Shown piece after piece: positions 23,241 to 31,389 of a DNA stretch of 38,989 nucleotides. Source of the stretch: CAZMGD01 sp964565705 (GTDB taxonomy: Bacteria > Actinomycetota > Acidimicrobiia > Acidimicrobiales > Ilumatobacteraceae); assembly GCA_964565705.1 (NCBI GenBank), contig CAZMGD010000031.1:1-38989 (forward strand), in the 5' to 3' direction. Numbering within the stretch: position 1 is the first letter of the stretch; each line of letters opens with the position of its first letter. The translations under genes were made by a program, and so were the position numbers. Below the pieces are notes generated by a model. It was not told where the DNA came from. It made no database searches and was given only the letters and a program-made list of their open reading frames with translations.

Positions 23241-25682
23241 TCACTCGGCGTCGGTCGATCCGGCGCTGTCGCCCTCACCGTTCTCCGGCGGCGACACCAC
23301 CTCGGCTGCCTGCGCGCGGGGGATGCGCAGCGGCTGCGCTGTCGTCACCCCGACCGTGCGGCCACCGAGGATCACCGGGACCATCGGGCCCGAGAGCACG
23401 GTCAGGACACAGCCGTCCTGGTCGAGGTCGACCTGCATCCGCGACGCGTGTCGTTGCAACCGGAACGAGATGCCCTCGAACGCTTCGGGCAGACACGGCT
23501 CGAAGACGAGCTCGGCACCCGTGTCGAACATTCCGGCGAAGCCGTACACGACCACGCCCCACAATCCACCCGCTGACGCGATGTGCACGCCGTCCTCGGT
23601 GTTGCCGTGCATGTTGGCGAGGTCGACGAACAGCGACTGGCGGAAGTAGTCCACCGCCAGCTGGTCGTAACCGATCTGCGCCGCAGCGGTGGCCTGGACG
23701 CATGCCGACAGTGACGAGTCGCCCGTCGTGATCGGGTCGTAGTAGTCGAAGTTGCGCCGCTTCTGGTCCAGCGAGAACTGGTCCGAGCGCAGCACCATCG
23801 CCAAGACCACATCGGCCTGCTTGAGCACCTGGAAGCGGTAGATGACGAGCGGGTGGTAGTGCAGCAACAACGGGTAGTTCGTCGCCGGCGTGTGCTCGAA
23901 GTCCCAGCGCTCCTTCGACAAGAACGTGTCGTCCTGAGGATGGATGCCCTGGCGCTCGTCGTACGGCAGGTAGATCGCCTCGGATGCCTCGATCCATCGC
24001 TCGACCTCGTCGGGGTGGAGCTCCAGGCGGCGCAGCAGGCTCTCGTACGCGTCGGGCCCATGGTCGCGCAGCAGCTCCACGACGCGCGCCGCGTAGCGCA
24101 TGTTGAAGCGGGCCATGACGTTCGTGTACAGGTTGTCGTTGACGACCGTCGTGTACTCGTCGGGGCCGGTGACCCCGTGGATGTGGAACCGGTGCTCGCC
24201 GTCATGGGAGTAGAACCCGAGGTCCTCCCACATCCGTGCCGTCTCGACCAGGATCTCGGCCCCCTCATCGACGAGGAAGGCCACATCGCCGCTGGCGTCG
24301 AGGTAGCGCTTGAGGGCGAGCGCGATCGCGGCGTTGATGTGGTACTGCGCGGTGCCGGCGGCGTAGTACGCCGAGGCCTCCTCGCCATTGATCGTGCGCC
24401 ACGGGTACAACGCGCCCCGCTGGCTCAGCACGTGCGCTCGGCGGCGGGCGATCGGCAGCATGTTCCACCGGAAGCGCATCAGGCTGCGTGCCGCCTCGGG
24501 GTTCGTGTAGGCGAGGAACGGGACGATGTAGATCTCCGTGTCCCAGAAGTAGTGGCCCTCGTAGCCCGCCCCCGTGACGCCCTTCGCGCCGACGCCTTGC
24601 TCGTGCGTGCGGGCGGTGGCCTGGGCGAGTTGGAAGATGTTCCATCGCATCGCCTGTTGCGCCGGCTCGTCGCCACGGATCTCGACATCGCTCGACTCCC
24701 AGAACCCGTCGAGCCATTCGCTCTGGTCGGTCTGGAGGCGATCGAGGCCGTCCTGCGCGGCGCGCTCCAGCGTCCGCGTGCAGCGATCGGCGAGCTCCTC
24801 GCTCGGCACGCCACGCGACGTGTGGTAGGTCACGAACTTGGTGAGCGTGATCGGTTCGCCGGGCTCGGCGCGCACGATGATGTCGGTCTTGGCGTGATCG
24901 GGCCCGACGTCCGTCGTGACCTCGTGCGGCGACCGGGTCGCCACCGTCTGGCGGTACCCGCACGCCAGCGTCATGCCGCTGTTGGCGCAGCGGTAGCCGA
25001 GCACGACCTCGCCGTCGTGCTCGCTGTGGAACTTCGGCACCAGGACCCGATGGTCGAACTGCCGGCTCTTGCGCGGGTCGCGGCCCTCGCCGAGCGCAGC
25101 GGAGGTGACGTGGTACTCGTCCTCGCCGTCCTGGCGGTTCAACATCTGCGACGAGATCACCACCGGTGCCGGGGCGTCGAGCAGCGTCACCTCCATCGTC
25201 AGCACGGCGAGGTGACGGTGGACGAGACTGACCATCCGCGTCGAGCGGACGTGCACGCGCTTGCCGCCCGGAGTGCGCCAGACGAGGTCGCGCGTCAGGA
25301 TGCCCTGACGGAAGTCGAGCACCCGCTCGTAGTGCTCCAGGTCGGCGCCGGAGAGCAACAGCGGTTCGTCGTCGACGAACAACTTCATCAGCTTGGTGTC
25401 GGGCACGTTGACGATCGTCTGACCGATCGTGGCGAAGCCGTAGGCGTCCTCGGAGTAGTGGATCTTCCAGGTCTCGTGGAAGCCGTTGACGAACGTGCCG
25501 TGGCTGTGCGCGTCGCGGCCCTCCTCCGGGTTCGCCCGCATGCCGAGGTAGCCGTTGCCGACGGCGAACAGCGTCTCGGTCAGTCCGAGGTCGTCGGTGC
25601 ACGGCTCGCGCTCGACGAGCCGCCACGGCTCCGTCGGGAAGCGGTGCTGCGGCAGCGAGACCGGCGCCGACCGTGGGCTCAT
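23241..25682 (-). CDS. Glycoside hydrolase family 65 disaccharide phosphorylase
   Basis: Inverting alpha-glucoside phosphorylase (maltose, trehalose, kojibiose or nigerose type) that yields beta-glucose 1-phosphate and glucose. The 813-residue protein has the GH65 N-terminal beta-sandwich (FAVGNGYLGMRANPEEG), the central (alpha/alpha)6 barrel with GYEGHYFWDTEIYIVPFL and the general acid Glu509 in GVTGPDEYT, then phosphate-site and C-terminal segments (TGDSSLSACVQATAA; EDGVHIASAGGLW). Length is normal. Its ATG overlaps the stop of the beta-phosphoglucomutase-like gene by 4 bp (ATGA), which gives an obvious pathway: beta-G1P is converted to glucose 6-phosphate. Which disaccharide it splits cannot be decided. 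Confidence 0.94.
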   Translation of the reverse strand: MSPRSAPVSLPQHRFPTEPWRLVEREPCTDDLGLTETLFAVGNGYLGMRANPEEGRDAHSHGTFVNGFHETWKIHYSEDAYGFATIGQTIVNVPDTKLMKLFVDDEPLLLSGADLEHYERVLDFRQGILTRDLVWRTPGGKRVHVRSTRMVSLVHRHLAVLTMEVTLLDAPAPVVISSQMLNRQDGEDEYHVTSAALGEGRDPRKSRQFDHRVLVPKFHSEHDGEVVLGYRCANSGMTLACGYRQTVATRSPHEVTTDVGPDHAKTDIIVRAEPGEPITLTKFVTYHTSRGVPSEELADRCTRTLERAAQDGLDRLQTDQSEWLDGFWESSDVEIRGDEPAQQAMRWNIFQLAQATARTHEQGVGAKGVTGAGYEGHYFWDTEIYIVPFLAYTNPEAARSLMRFRWNMLPIARRRAHVLSQRGALYPWRTINGEEASAYYAAGTAQYHINAAIALALKRYLDASGDVAFLVDEGAEILVETARMWEDLGFYSHDGEHRFHIHGVTGPDEYTTVVNDNLYTNVMARFNMRYAARVVELLRDHGPDAYESLLRRLELHPDEVERWIEASEAIYLPYDERQGIHPQDDTFLSKERWDFEHTPATNYPLLLHYHPLVIYRFQVLKQADVVLAMVLRSDQFSLDQKRRNFDYYDPITTGDSSLSACVQATAAAQIGYDQLAVDYFRQSLFVDLANMHGNTEDGVHIASAGGLWGVVVYGFAGMFDTGAELVFEPCLPEAFEGISFRLQRHASRMQVDLDQDGCVLTVLSGPMVPVILGGRTVGVTTAQPLRIPRAQAAEVVSPPENGEGDSAGSTDAE

Positions 25683-26398
25683 GCCACCACCAGTTCGGCG
25701 AGGTCGGCGATGACGGCGTCGGCGCCGTTGGCCAGGAGTTGCTCGGCGCCGGCGCCGCGGTCCACACCGAGCACCAACCCGAAGTGACCTGCGCGCCCCG
25801 CGGCGACGCCGGACAGCGCGTCCTCGACGACGACCGCGTGGCCGGCATCGACGCCGAGGCGACTGGCGGCGAGCAGGAACATGTCGGGCGCCGGCTTGCC
25901 CGGCACGTCCTCGGATGCGGCGACCGTGCCGTCGACGACCACGTCGAACCGCTCGCCGAGACCCGCCGCCTGCAGCACGTCGCGGGCGTTGCGCGATGAC
26001 GAGACGACCGCCGCCGGGACGTCGCGCCGTTCGAGCTCGGCGAGGAACGCCGACGACCCGGCGTAGGGGGAGATGCCGTCGCGCTGCAGCACCTCGGTGA
26101 ACAGCGCGTTCTTGCGGTTGCCGAGCGCGCACACCGTGCCGTGACCAGGCGGATCGTCCGGCGAACCGTCAGGGAGTGAGATGCCGCGCGACGCCAGGAA
26201 CGAGCGAACCCCGTCGTAGCGAGGCTTGCCGTCGACGTAGGCCAGGTAATCCGCCTGGGTGAACGGTGGCCGGTCGGCGAGGAACTCGTCGAACATGATC
26301 GTCCATGCCCGCTCGTGCACCTCGGCCGTCGGCGTCAAGACGCCGTCGAGGTCGAAGAGGAACGCCGCGAATCGCTCCCAGTCGATCGGTCCCGTCAC
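25679..26398 (-). CDS. HAD-superfamily beta-phosphoglucomutase-like protein
   Basis: 239 residues. The HAD nucleophile Asp16 and Asp18 are in FLFDLDGVLTP, followed by a helical cap, the Ser motif AAVVSSSRNA, the Lys in DVPGKPAPDMFLLAA and the acidic motif VVVEDALSGVAAGRAG. The cap and GKPAPD context fit beta-PGM, which isomerises beta-glucose 1-phosphate to glucose 6-phosphate; translational coupling to a GH65 phosphorylase supports this strongly. The GTG at 26398 was chosen for the short N-terminus; TACATT (26411-26406) ends 7 nt upstream, consistent with a leaderless transcript. Confidence 0.9.
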   Translation of the reverse strand: MTGPIDWERFAAFLFDLDGVLTPTAEVHERAWTIMFDEFLADRPPFTQADYLAYVDGKPRYDGVRSFLASRGISLPDGSPDDPPGHGTVCALGNRKNALFTEVLQRDGISPYAGSSAFLAELERRDVPAAVVSSSRNARDVLQAAGLGERFDVVVDGTVAASEDVPGKPAPDMFLLAASRLGVDAGHAVVVEDALSGVAAGRAGHFGLVLGVDRGAGAEQLLANGADAVIADLAELVVA

Positions 26399-26405
26399 CC
26401 CGCCG

Positions 26406-26411
26406 AATGTA
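26406..26411 (-). promoter_or_regulatory. Candidate -10 element TACATT for the beta-PGM/GH65 operon
   Basis: TACATT on the minus strand ends 7 nt before the GTG at 26398. It is the AT-richest hexamer of the 50-bp gap and fits a leaderless start. Confidence 0.45.
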
Positions 26412-26448
26412 CGGCATCGCGGGGTCCGCGCTCTGCCGCCACCGGACG

Positions 26449-27444
26449 TCAGCCGTCGAGCGCGGCGGCTGCGAGGGTGGCCAGGCGCTCGACCTGGGCG
26501 ACGAACGGGTCGATGCCGGGTTCGCCGCGAGCCGTCATGCGGGCGACGACACCCTGCACGATGCACGCGATCCTCCACAGTGCGAACGCGACATAGACGG
26601 GCAGCTCGTCGAGGTCGAGACTCGACGCGGCCCCATAGGCGACGATCAGTTCGCGGCGAGAGGCGAAGCCAGGCACCCTGGTCGGCGGATCCTGGAGGGC
26701 CACCGTCTCGTCGCCGGGCTCGGCCCAGTACGCCAGCATCGCTCCGACGTCGGCCAGCGGATCGCCGACCGTGGCCAGCTCCCAGTCGACGATCGCCCGC
26801 ACCGATCCATCAGCGGCAAGGAGGCAGTTGTCGAGCTTGGGGTCGGCGTGCACGAGCGCGACCGCCTGCTGCGTCGGCGTCCGCTCGACCAAGCCGGCGT
26901 GCACCCGCCCCATCAGGGCATGGTCGCCGCCCGAGGATTCCCACTGCCGCCACCACCGAGAGAGCTGACGCTCCACGTAGTTGCCAGGGCGGGTCAGACC
27001 ACCCAGACCGACCGCTTCGACGTCGAGCGCGTGGAGCGCGGCGAGCGCCGATGCAAAGCTGGCACCGGCCGCCTGTCGCGCCACCTCGTCGATCTCCGCT
27101 GCGGACGCCCGGTCGACGACCGCTGCACCGTCGACCAGCTCGTAGACCGCGAACGGCACGCCGATCACGGTCGGGTCCTCGCACACGCCGAGCACCGCAG
27201 CCACTGGGACGTCACTCGACGCCAGCGCGGCGACGATGCGGGCTTCGCGCACCACGTCGTGAGCCGTCGGCAGGATCGGCCCAGCCGGTGGCCGGCGCAC
27301 CACCACCCGCCGCCCCGCACCGTCGGTGACCCGGTAGGTCAGGTTCGACCGACCGTGCCCCAGCCTGTCGACCTCGAACGGCGCCTGGAGCGCGACCGGA
27401 CCGCTCGCCAGCCCTTCACGCAGTGCCCGCTCGACGTCGTCCAC
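26449..27444 (-). CDS. Aminoglycoside phosphotransferase-like (APH) kinase
   Basis: 331-residue protein-kinase-like fold of the APH/choline-kinase family. It has the N-lobe RSNLTYRVTDG and VVVRRPP, the catalytic loop LVHADPKLDNCLL (HxDxxxxN) and the metal-binding IVDWELATVGDP. This subgroup commonly sits with acyl-CoA dehydrogenases and SDRs in actinobacteria and is more likely a metabolic kinase than an antibiotic resistance enzyme. GTG 27444 was selected because TAGGCT (27460-27455) ends 10 nt upstream and the conserved region follows immediately. It is divergent from the first SDR across 84 bp. Confidence 0.88.
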   Translation of the reverse strand: MDDVERALREGLASGPVALQAPFEVDRLGHGRSNLTYRVTDGAGRRVVVRRPPAGPILPTAHDVVREARIVAALASSDVPVAAVLGVCEDPTVIGVPFAVYELVDGAAVVDRASAAEIDEVARQAAGASFASALAALHALDVEAVGLGGLTRPGNYVERQLSRWWRQWESSGGDHALMGRVHAGLVERTPTQQAVALVHADPKLDNCLLAADGSVRAIVDWELATVGDPLADVGAMLAYWAEPGDETVALQDPPTRVPGFASRRELIVAYGAASSLDLDELPVYVAFALWRIACIVQGVVARMTARGEPGIDPFVAQVERLATLAAAALDG

Positions 27445-27528
27445 CAGGCGGTGCAGCCTACGCGTGCGGTCCGGACGCAGACGGGGGCGACTGTTACCTT
27501 GCCCGAGGAGTCGACACGAGGAGGTCTG
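27445..27528. promoter_or_regulatory. Divergent promoter region between the APH-like and SDR genes
   Basis: Minus strand: TAGGCT (27460-27455) near the APH-like GTG. Plus strand: TTACCT (27494-27499) as a possible -10, then GAGGAGG immediately upstream of the SDR ATG as a strong ribosome-binding site. The two genes thus appear to use different initiation modes. Confidence 0.4.
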
Positions 27529-28410
27529 ATGGTGGCGCTCGATGGACGTGTGGTGGTGGTGACCGGTGCCGGGCGCGGCATGGGGTTCGAGCACGCCAAG
27601 GCGCTCGCCGCGGCGGGTGCCTCAGTGGTCGTGAACGACGCCGGCTGCGAGCGCGACGGGTCCGGCAGCGATCCGTCGGTCGCCGTGGCTGCCGCTGAGG
27701 CGATCCGAGCCGACGGCGGAACGGCGGTCGCGAGCACCGCCGACGTCAGCACCACCGAGGGCGCCCGGGCAGCCGTCGAGCTGGCGATCTCCGAGTTCGG
27801 CGCCCTGCACGGGCTGGTCAACAACGCCGGGATCCTGCGCGACCGGATGTTCGTGAACATGACCGACGACGACTGGGACGAGGTGATGCGCGGCCACCTC
27901 CGCACGACGTTCGCCGCGACCCGCGCTGCGGCCCAGCACTGGCGCGACCGCTCGAAGGCCGGCGACCCGGTGCGAGCGGCGGTGGTCAGCATGTCCTCGA
28001 CGTCGGGGCTGATCGGCCAGGTCGGCCAGTCCAACTACGGCGCGGCGAAGGCGGGCATCGCCGCACTGACCGTGATCCTCGCCCAAGAGCTCGGCCGCTA
28101 CGGCGTGCGGGTGAACGCGCTCACGCCGGTGGCCCGCACCCGGATGACCGAAGAGGTCCCCGGCGTCAGCGACCTCGTGCGCGCACCCGAGGATCCGACC
28201 GAGTTCGACACGTACCACCCCGCCAACGTGTCGCCGCTGGTCCTCTGGCTGTTGGCGGAGGACTGCCCCGCCACGGGCGAGGTGTTCTACGTTCGTGGCC
28301 GGGAGATCCGCCGCTACGCGCCGTGGAGCTACGCCGACACGATCACGACCGACGGCGCCTGGCACCCCGACGACATCGCCGCCCGCCTCGGTCCGCTGGT
28401 GCGTCGATGA
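27529..28410 (+). CDS. Short-chain dehydrogenase/reductase, 3-hydroxyacyl-CoA dehydrogenase-like
   Basis: 293-residue NAD(P)-dependent SDR. Cofactor motif TGAGRGMGFEHAKAL, then VVNDAG, NNAGIL and the catalytic SMSSTSGLIGQVGQSNYGAAK with intact Tyr-x3-Lys. The long loop after VVVND resembles multifunctional enzyme type 2 / HSD17B4-like SDRs, which oxidise 3-hydroxyacyl-CoA in beta-oxidation. A strong GAGGAGG precedes the ATG. Its stop overlaps the start of the next SDR by 4 bp (ATGA), so both are made together. The exact substrate is unknown. Confidence 0.93.
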   Translation: MVALDGRVVVVTGAGRGMGFEHAKALAAAGASVVVNDAGCERDGSGSDPSVAVAAAEAIRADGGTAVASTADVSTTEGARAAVELAISEFGALHGLVNNAGILRDRMFVNMTDDDWDEVMRGHLRTTFAATRAAAQHWRDRSKAGDPVRAAVVSMSSTSGLIGQVGQSNYGAAKAGIAALTVILAQELGRYGVRVNALTPVARTRMTEEVPGVSDLVRAPEDPTEFDTYHPANVSPLVLWLLAEDCPATGEVFYVRGREIRRYAPWSYADTITTDGAWHPDDIAARLGPLVRR

Positions 28411-29231
28411 GCGGCGGGCCGGTCGCGCTCGTCGTCGGCGCGGCCTGCCCGCCCGGCATCGGCCGGGCCACCGCCGTACGCCTCGCCCGGCGCGGGTGCC
28501 GGGTGGTGTGCGTGGAGCGGGTGATCGACGCACCGGCCGACGTGCCCCTCCCCGACACCGCGTGCACGCGCCCTGCGGACCTTGCCGCGACGGTGGACGC
28601 CGTGCGCGATGCCGGCGGTGAGGTGCTCGGGCTGGCGATCGACGTCTCGGCGCCGCGCGGCGCCGAGACCGCAGTCGGTGAGGCGGTCGCGGCGTTCGGT
28701 CGACTCGACCTCGTGGCCCACGTCGAGGGCGGCCTCGGCGACACGTTCGGCTCCGGCCCGCTGCTGTCGGTCACCGACGAGCGCTGGGCAGCGTGCCTGG
28801 CGATGAACCTCACTGCCGCGTTCGCGGTCGCCACCGCTTCCGCGCGCCAGATGGTGGCCCAGGGCGACGGCGGCTCGATCGTGCTGCTGTCCTCCCACGC
28901 GGTGCCCGGGTTGCCTCGGGCAGCCACCGGCACGTTCGCGGCGTCGAAGGCCGCTGTGGAACGGTTGGTCCGCGACCTCGCCGACGAGCTCGGTGTCGAG
29001 CGGATCCGGGTGAACGCGGTTCGCCCGCTCGGCGTCGACCCGAACGTCGCCAGCGCTGGCAACCCGCACCTGTCTCGCCTCGTCGACGACAGCGGGGCGT
29101 CCGGCGTCAACGCGATGCACCGCTTCCAGCTCCCCGACGAGACCGCCGCGGTGATCGACTTCCTGCTGTCCGACGCGGCGTCGTTCGTCACCGGAGAAGC
29201 GGTCGGCGTCAACGGCGGCGCCCGCTGGTGA
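28407..29231 (+). CDS. Degenerate short-chain dehydrogenase lacking the catalytic Tyr
   Basis: 274 residues with a clear SDR fold: glycine motif VVGAACPPGIGRATAVRLA, helix 4 region DERWAACLAMNLTAAF, SIVLLSS strand, and a C-terminal SFVTGEAVGVNGGARW. However, the active-site Tyr of YxxxK is Phe177 (TFAASK, Lys181), and the usual NNAG is replaced by HVEGG. The protein is thus unlikely to be a normal oxidoreductase; it could be a structural partner of the coupled SDR upstream or have another activity. It is coupled to that SDR by ATGA overlap, and its stop codon directly abuts the stop of the convergent SDR. Confidence 0.88.
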   Translation: MSGGPVALVVGAACPPGIGRATAVRLARRGCRVVCVERVIDAPADVPLPDTACTRPADLAATVDAVRDAGGEVLGLAIDVSAPRGAETAVGEAVAAFGRLDLVAHVEGGLGDTFGSGPLLSVTDERWAACLAMNLTAAFAVATASARQMVAQGDGGSIVLLSSHAVPGLPRAATGTFAASKAAVERLVRDLADELGVERIRVNAVRPLGVDPNVASAGNPHLSRLVDDSGASGVNAMHRFQLPDETAAVIDFLLSDAASFVTGEAVGVNGGARW

Positions 29232-29996
29232 CTACGCCCGCATGTAGCTGCCGCCGTCGACGTTGAGCGTCTCGCCCGTCAGGTAGCGGCACTCGGGCGA
29301 CAGGAGGAAGCAGACGACGGGCCCGATGTCGAGCTTGGCGTCGCCGTCGCGGCCCATCGGATGGTCCTGGTAGGCAGCGTCGAAGATCGCCTTGCGCACC
29401 GGATCGGCATCGCTCGGCGGGGCGCGGTGTGCGGCCGACGTCGGCAGCACGCAGTTGACCATGATCCCGTCGCGTGCCCACTCGCGAGCGGCGACCCGGG
29501 TGAGCCCACGGATCGCTTCCTTCGACGCCACGTACGGTCCGTAGCCGGCCGCGCCGCGCAGCGCGGCGACCGAGCCCATGTTCACGATCCGTCCGAACTG
29601 CTGGGCGCGGAAGTGGGGAAGTACCGCCTGCATGCCCCACAAGGTGGCTTTCGGACCGGTGTCGAGCAGCGTGTTCATGTCGCGGTCGGTCACCGTCTCG
29701 AGCGGCATCACCGGCCGGAACGTCTGGGCGTTGTTGACGAGCCCGTCGACCCGACCGAACCGTTCGATCGTGGCCGCGACCATCTCGTGGTTCCAGTCGC
29801 GGTCGGCCACGTTGCCGGCGACCGCGAGCACGTCCCCGCCCAGGGACCCCACGGCGGCGTCGAGCGCGTCCTGCTTGCGGCCGGTGATCGTGACCTTTGC
29901 CCCGTGTTCGACGAGTGCCGCCGCCACACCGAGCCCGACACCTCGAGAACCCCCGGTCACGATCACGACGCTGTCGCGCAGCGTTCCTGCCTGCAT
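29232..29996 (-). CDS. Short-chain dehydrogenase/reductase
   Basis: 254-residue classical SDR: cofactor motif VTGGSRGVGLGVAAAL, then NNAQ in place of NNAG, catalytic MGSVAALRGAAGYGPYVASK with Tyr-x3-Lys, and a family-typical C-terminus LTGETLNVDGGSYM. A GGGGAGGGG lies just upstream of the ATG. It follows tRNA-Ala by 33 bp on the same strand and may be read through from it. Substrate unknown; neighbours suggest lipid or acyl-CoA metabolism. Confidence 0.92.
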   Translation of the reverse strand: MQAGTLRDSVVIVTGGSRGVGLGVAAALVEHGAKVTITGRKQDALDAAVGSLGGDVLAVAGNVADRDWNHEMVAATIERFGRVDGLVNNAQTFRPVMPLETVTDRDMNTLLDTGPKATLWGMQAVLPHFRAQQFGRIVNMGSVAALRGAAGYGPYVASKEAIRGLTRVAAREWARDGIMVNCVLPTSAAHRAPPSDADPVRKAIFDAAYQDHPMGRDGDAKLDIGPVVCFLLSPECRYLTGETLNVDGGSYMRA

Positions 29997-30029
29997 CGAG
30001 CCCCTCCCCGCGGTGACCGATTCGAACTG

Positions 30030-30106
30030 TGGTGGAGACGATGGGACTCGAACCCACGACCTTCTGGATGCAAACCAGATGCTCTAGCCAACTGAGCTAC
30101 GTCCCC
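30030..30106 (-). tRNA. alaT: tRNA-Ala (anticodon UGC)
   Basis: The complement folds as a 77-nt cloverleaf with acceptor GGGGACG/CGTCTCC, D arm GCTC/GAGC, anticodon stem TCTGG/CCAGA with loop TTTGCAT (anticodon TGC), T arm with TTCGAGT, and encoded CCA. The G3-U70 pair, the alanine identity element, is present. Together with tRNA-Ile near gyrA it matches the ileT-alaT order of mycobacteria. Confidence 0.96.
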
Positions 30107-30132
30107 GTGAGGGTCGAGCCAGGATAACCGTG

Positions 30133-31128
30133 TCAGACCTGATTCCCGGATGGCGCGCCGATCATGATGACCACCATCCGGGCGGGGCCGTCACCGACGT
30201 TGGTCCAGCCGTGGGCCGTCGCTCGCTGGACCACGTAGTCGCCGGGCGTGAGCGTGACCGGCTCGTTGCCAGGTAGCAACAGCTCGACGGTGCCTTCGAG
30301 GAGCACGAGCAGGTCGATCGTGTTCGTCGTGTGGATGAGGGTCGACGCCGCATCGCGCCCGGGCGGCAGCACCAGGTCACGCCACACCACGCCGCGGTCC
30401 GGCGGTTCGAGCTGCCACGGTCCGGGCAGGTCGCCGCCCTGTTCGGGGCTGGCGAGGCGACCATTGGTGTTCCACAGGTCGGTCATCCCGCGGGTGGATG
30501 CGAACGGCACCGACGCGGCGAGGCGAACGTCGCTGCTGATCGTCGATCGGCCGTCGTCGCCCACGGACACGATGACCCGGCGCACCCCCGCCTCGTCGGC
30601 GTCCGTTCGGACCGGGAGAGGATCGGGCAGCGGTGCCCCCGGCTCCGGCGACAGCAGACCGACCAGGTAGGTGCACGGGCCCTCGCCGACGACGCGCCAA
30701 CGGTGCTGCGTGCCGCGCTGCACCACGCAGTCGCCGGGACCGAGCACCGTCGAGTCGGTCTCGGTCTCCAGCTCGATCTGACCGTCGAGGATCAGCGCGA
30801 CGTCGAGCGTGTCGGTCGCGTGCATGCCCCGAGGTCCGTCGCCCGACCCGACATGCGGATCGAGGAACTGGTCCTCGCGCGGCAGCGACTGGTCGGGCAG
30901 CGGCAGGCGGATCCATCGCCACCACATGCCGCCCACCGGCGGTTCGATCGGGAAGCCCCCTTCGGGCTCGAACCCGTCCGCGGCTTCCTCGACAGGCCCC
31001 GCGAGCGACCAGATGTCCGCGACGCCGGGCCCGTCGTCGGCGAGGAACGAGTGCGGGGGCGGACCGTCGGACACGACGATCGGGTTGCCTGCCTCGTCGT
31101 GACCGGTGACGACGCGACGCAGCGCCAT
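30133..31128 (-). CDS. Tandem double-cupin protein
   Basis: 331 residues containing two related cupin halves. The first has the segments ATDTLDVALILDGQIELE and LGPGDCVVQRGTQHRW, the second TTNTIDLLVLLEGTVELL and LTPGDYVVQRATAHGW, so the protein arose by internal duplication. Cupins bind metal ions through His residues and may be dioxygenases, isomerases or binding proteins; no specific activity is apparent. The ATG at 31128 overlaps the stop of the zinc-ribbon gene by 1 nt (TGATG). Confidence 0.85.
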   Translation of the reverse strand: MALRRVVTGHDEAGNPIVVSDGPPPHSFLADDGPGVADIWSLAGPVEEAADGFEPEGGFPIEPPVGGMWWRWIRLPLPDQSLPREDQFLDPHVGSGDGPRGMHATDTLDVALILDGQIELETETDSTVLGPGDCVVQRGTQHRWRVVGEGPCTYLVGLLSPEPGAPLPDPLPVRTDADEAGVRRVIVSVGDDGRSTISSDVRLAASVPFASTRGMTDLWNTNGRLASPEQGGDLPGPWQLEPPDRGVVWRDLVLPPGRDAASTLIHTTNTIDLLVLLEGTVELLLPGNEPVTLTPGDYVVQRATAHGWTNVGDGPARMVVIMIGAPSGNQV

Positions 31129-31325
31129 CAGTCGTCCTTGAGGGCGACCGCGTTGGGCGTGACGTTCATCTTCGGCACGTACTCCTCGACCTCGACGTGC
31201 CGCCCGAGGCCGAGGTACTTGGCGCGCAGTTCGGTGCGGCACGGCTCGCACGGCCCGTAGAACCGGCTCTGCACCTCGGCACCACAGCGCGGGCAGGTCA
31301 CGGTGAGATCGGCGGCGACGGGCAT
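31128..31325 (-). CDS. Small zinc-ribbon protein
   Basis: 65 residues with C11-x2-C14 (CPRCG) and C26-x2-C29 (CEPC), a single treble-clef or ribbon zinc site, then a short basic and acidic tail. Actinobacterial proteins of this size are uncharacterised. The start could also be ATG 31343, which adds six residues. Its stop overlaps the start of the double-cupin gene by one base, so the two form an operon. It is divergent from the MgtE-N/CBS gene. Confidence 0.75.
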   Translation of the reverse strand: MPVAADLTVTCPRCGAEVQSRFYGPCEPCRTELRAKYLGLGRHVEVEEYVPKMNVTPNAVALKDD

Positions 31326-31376
31326 CCACCCACTACAGCACATGCGGGCACCCCGGGTCGTTCCAAGCCTCCGGGG

Positions 31377-31382
31377 TAGCCT
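31377..31382 (+). promoter_or_regulatory. Candidate -10 element TAGCCT for the MgtE-N/CBS gene
   Basis: TAGCCT ends 7 nt before the ATG at 31390, the spacing of a leaderless transcript; no Shine-Dalgarno is seen. Confidence 0.5.
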
Positions 31383-31389
31383 TCGCGCC

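Noticed and set aside
26449..27444. Aminoglycoside resistance gene
   Set aside because: The APH-like fold is shared by many metabolic kinases; nothing in the sequence or context points to antibiotic resistance.
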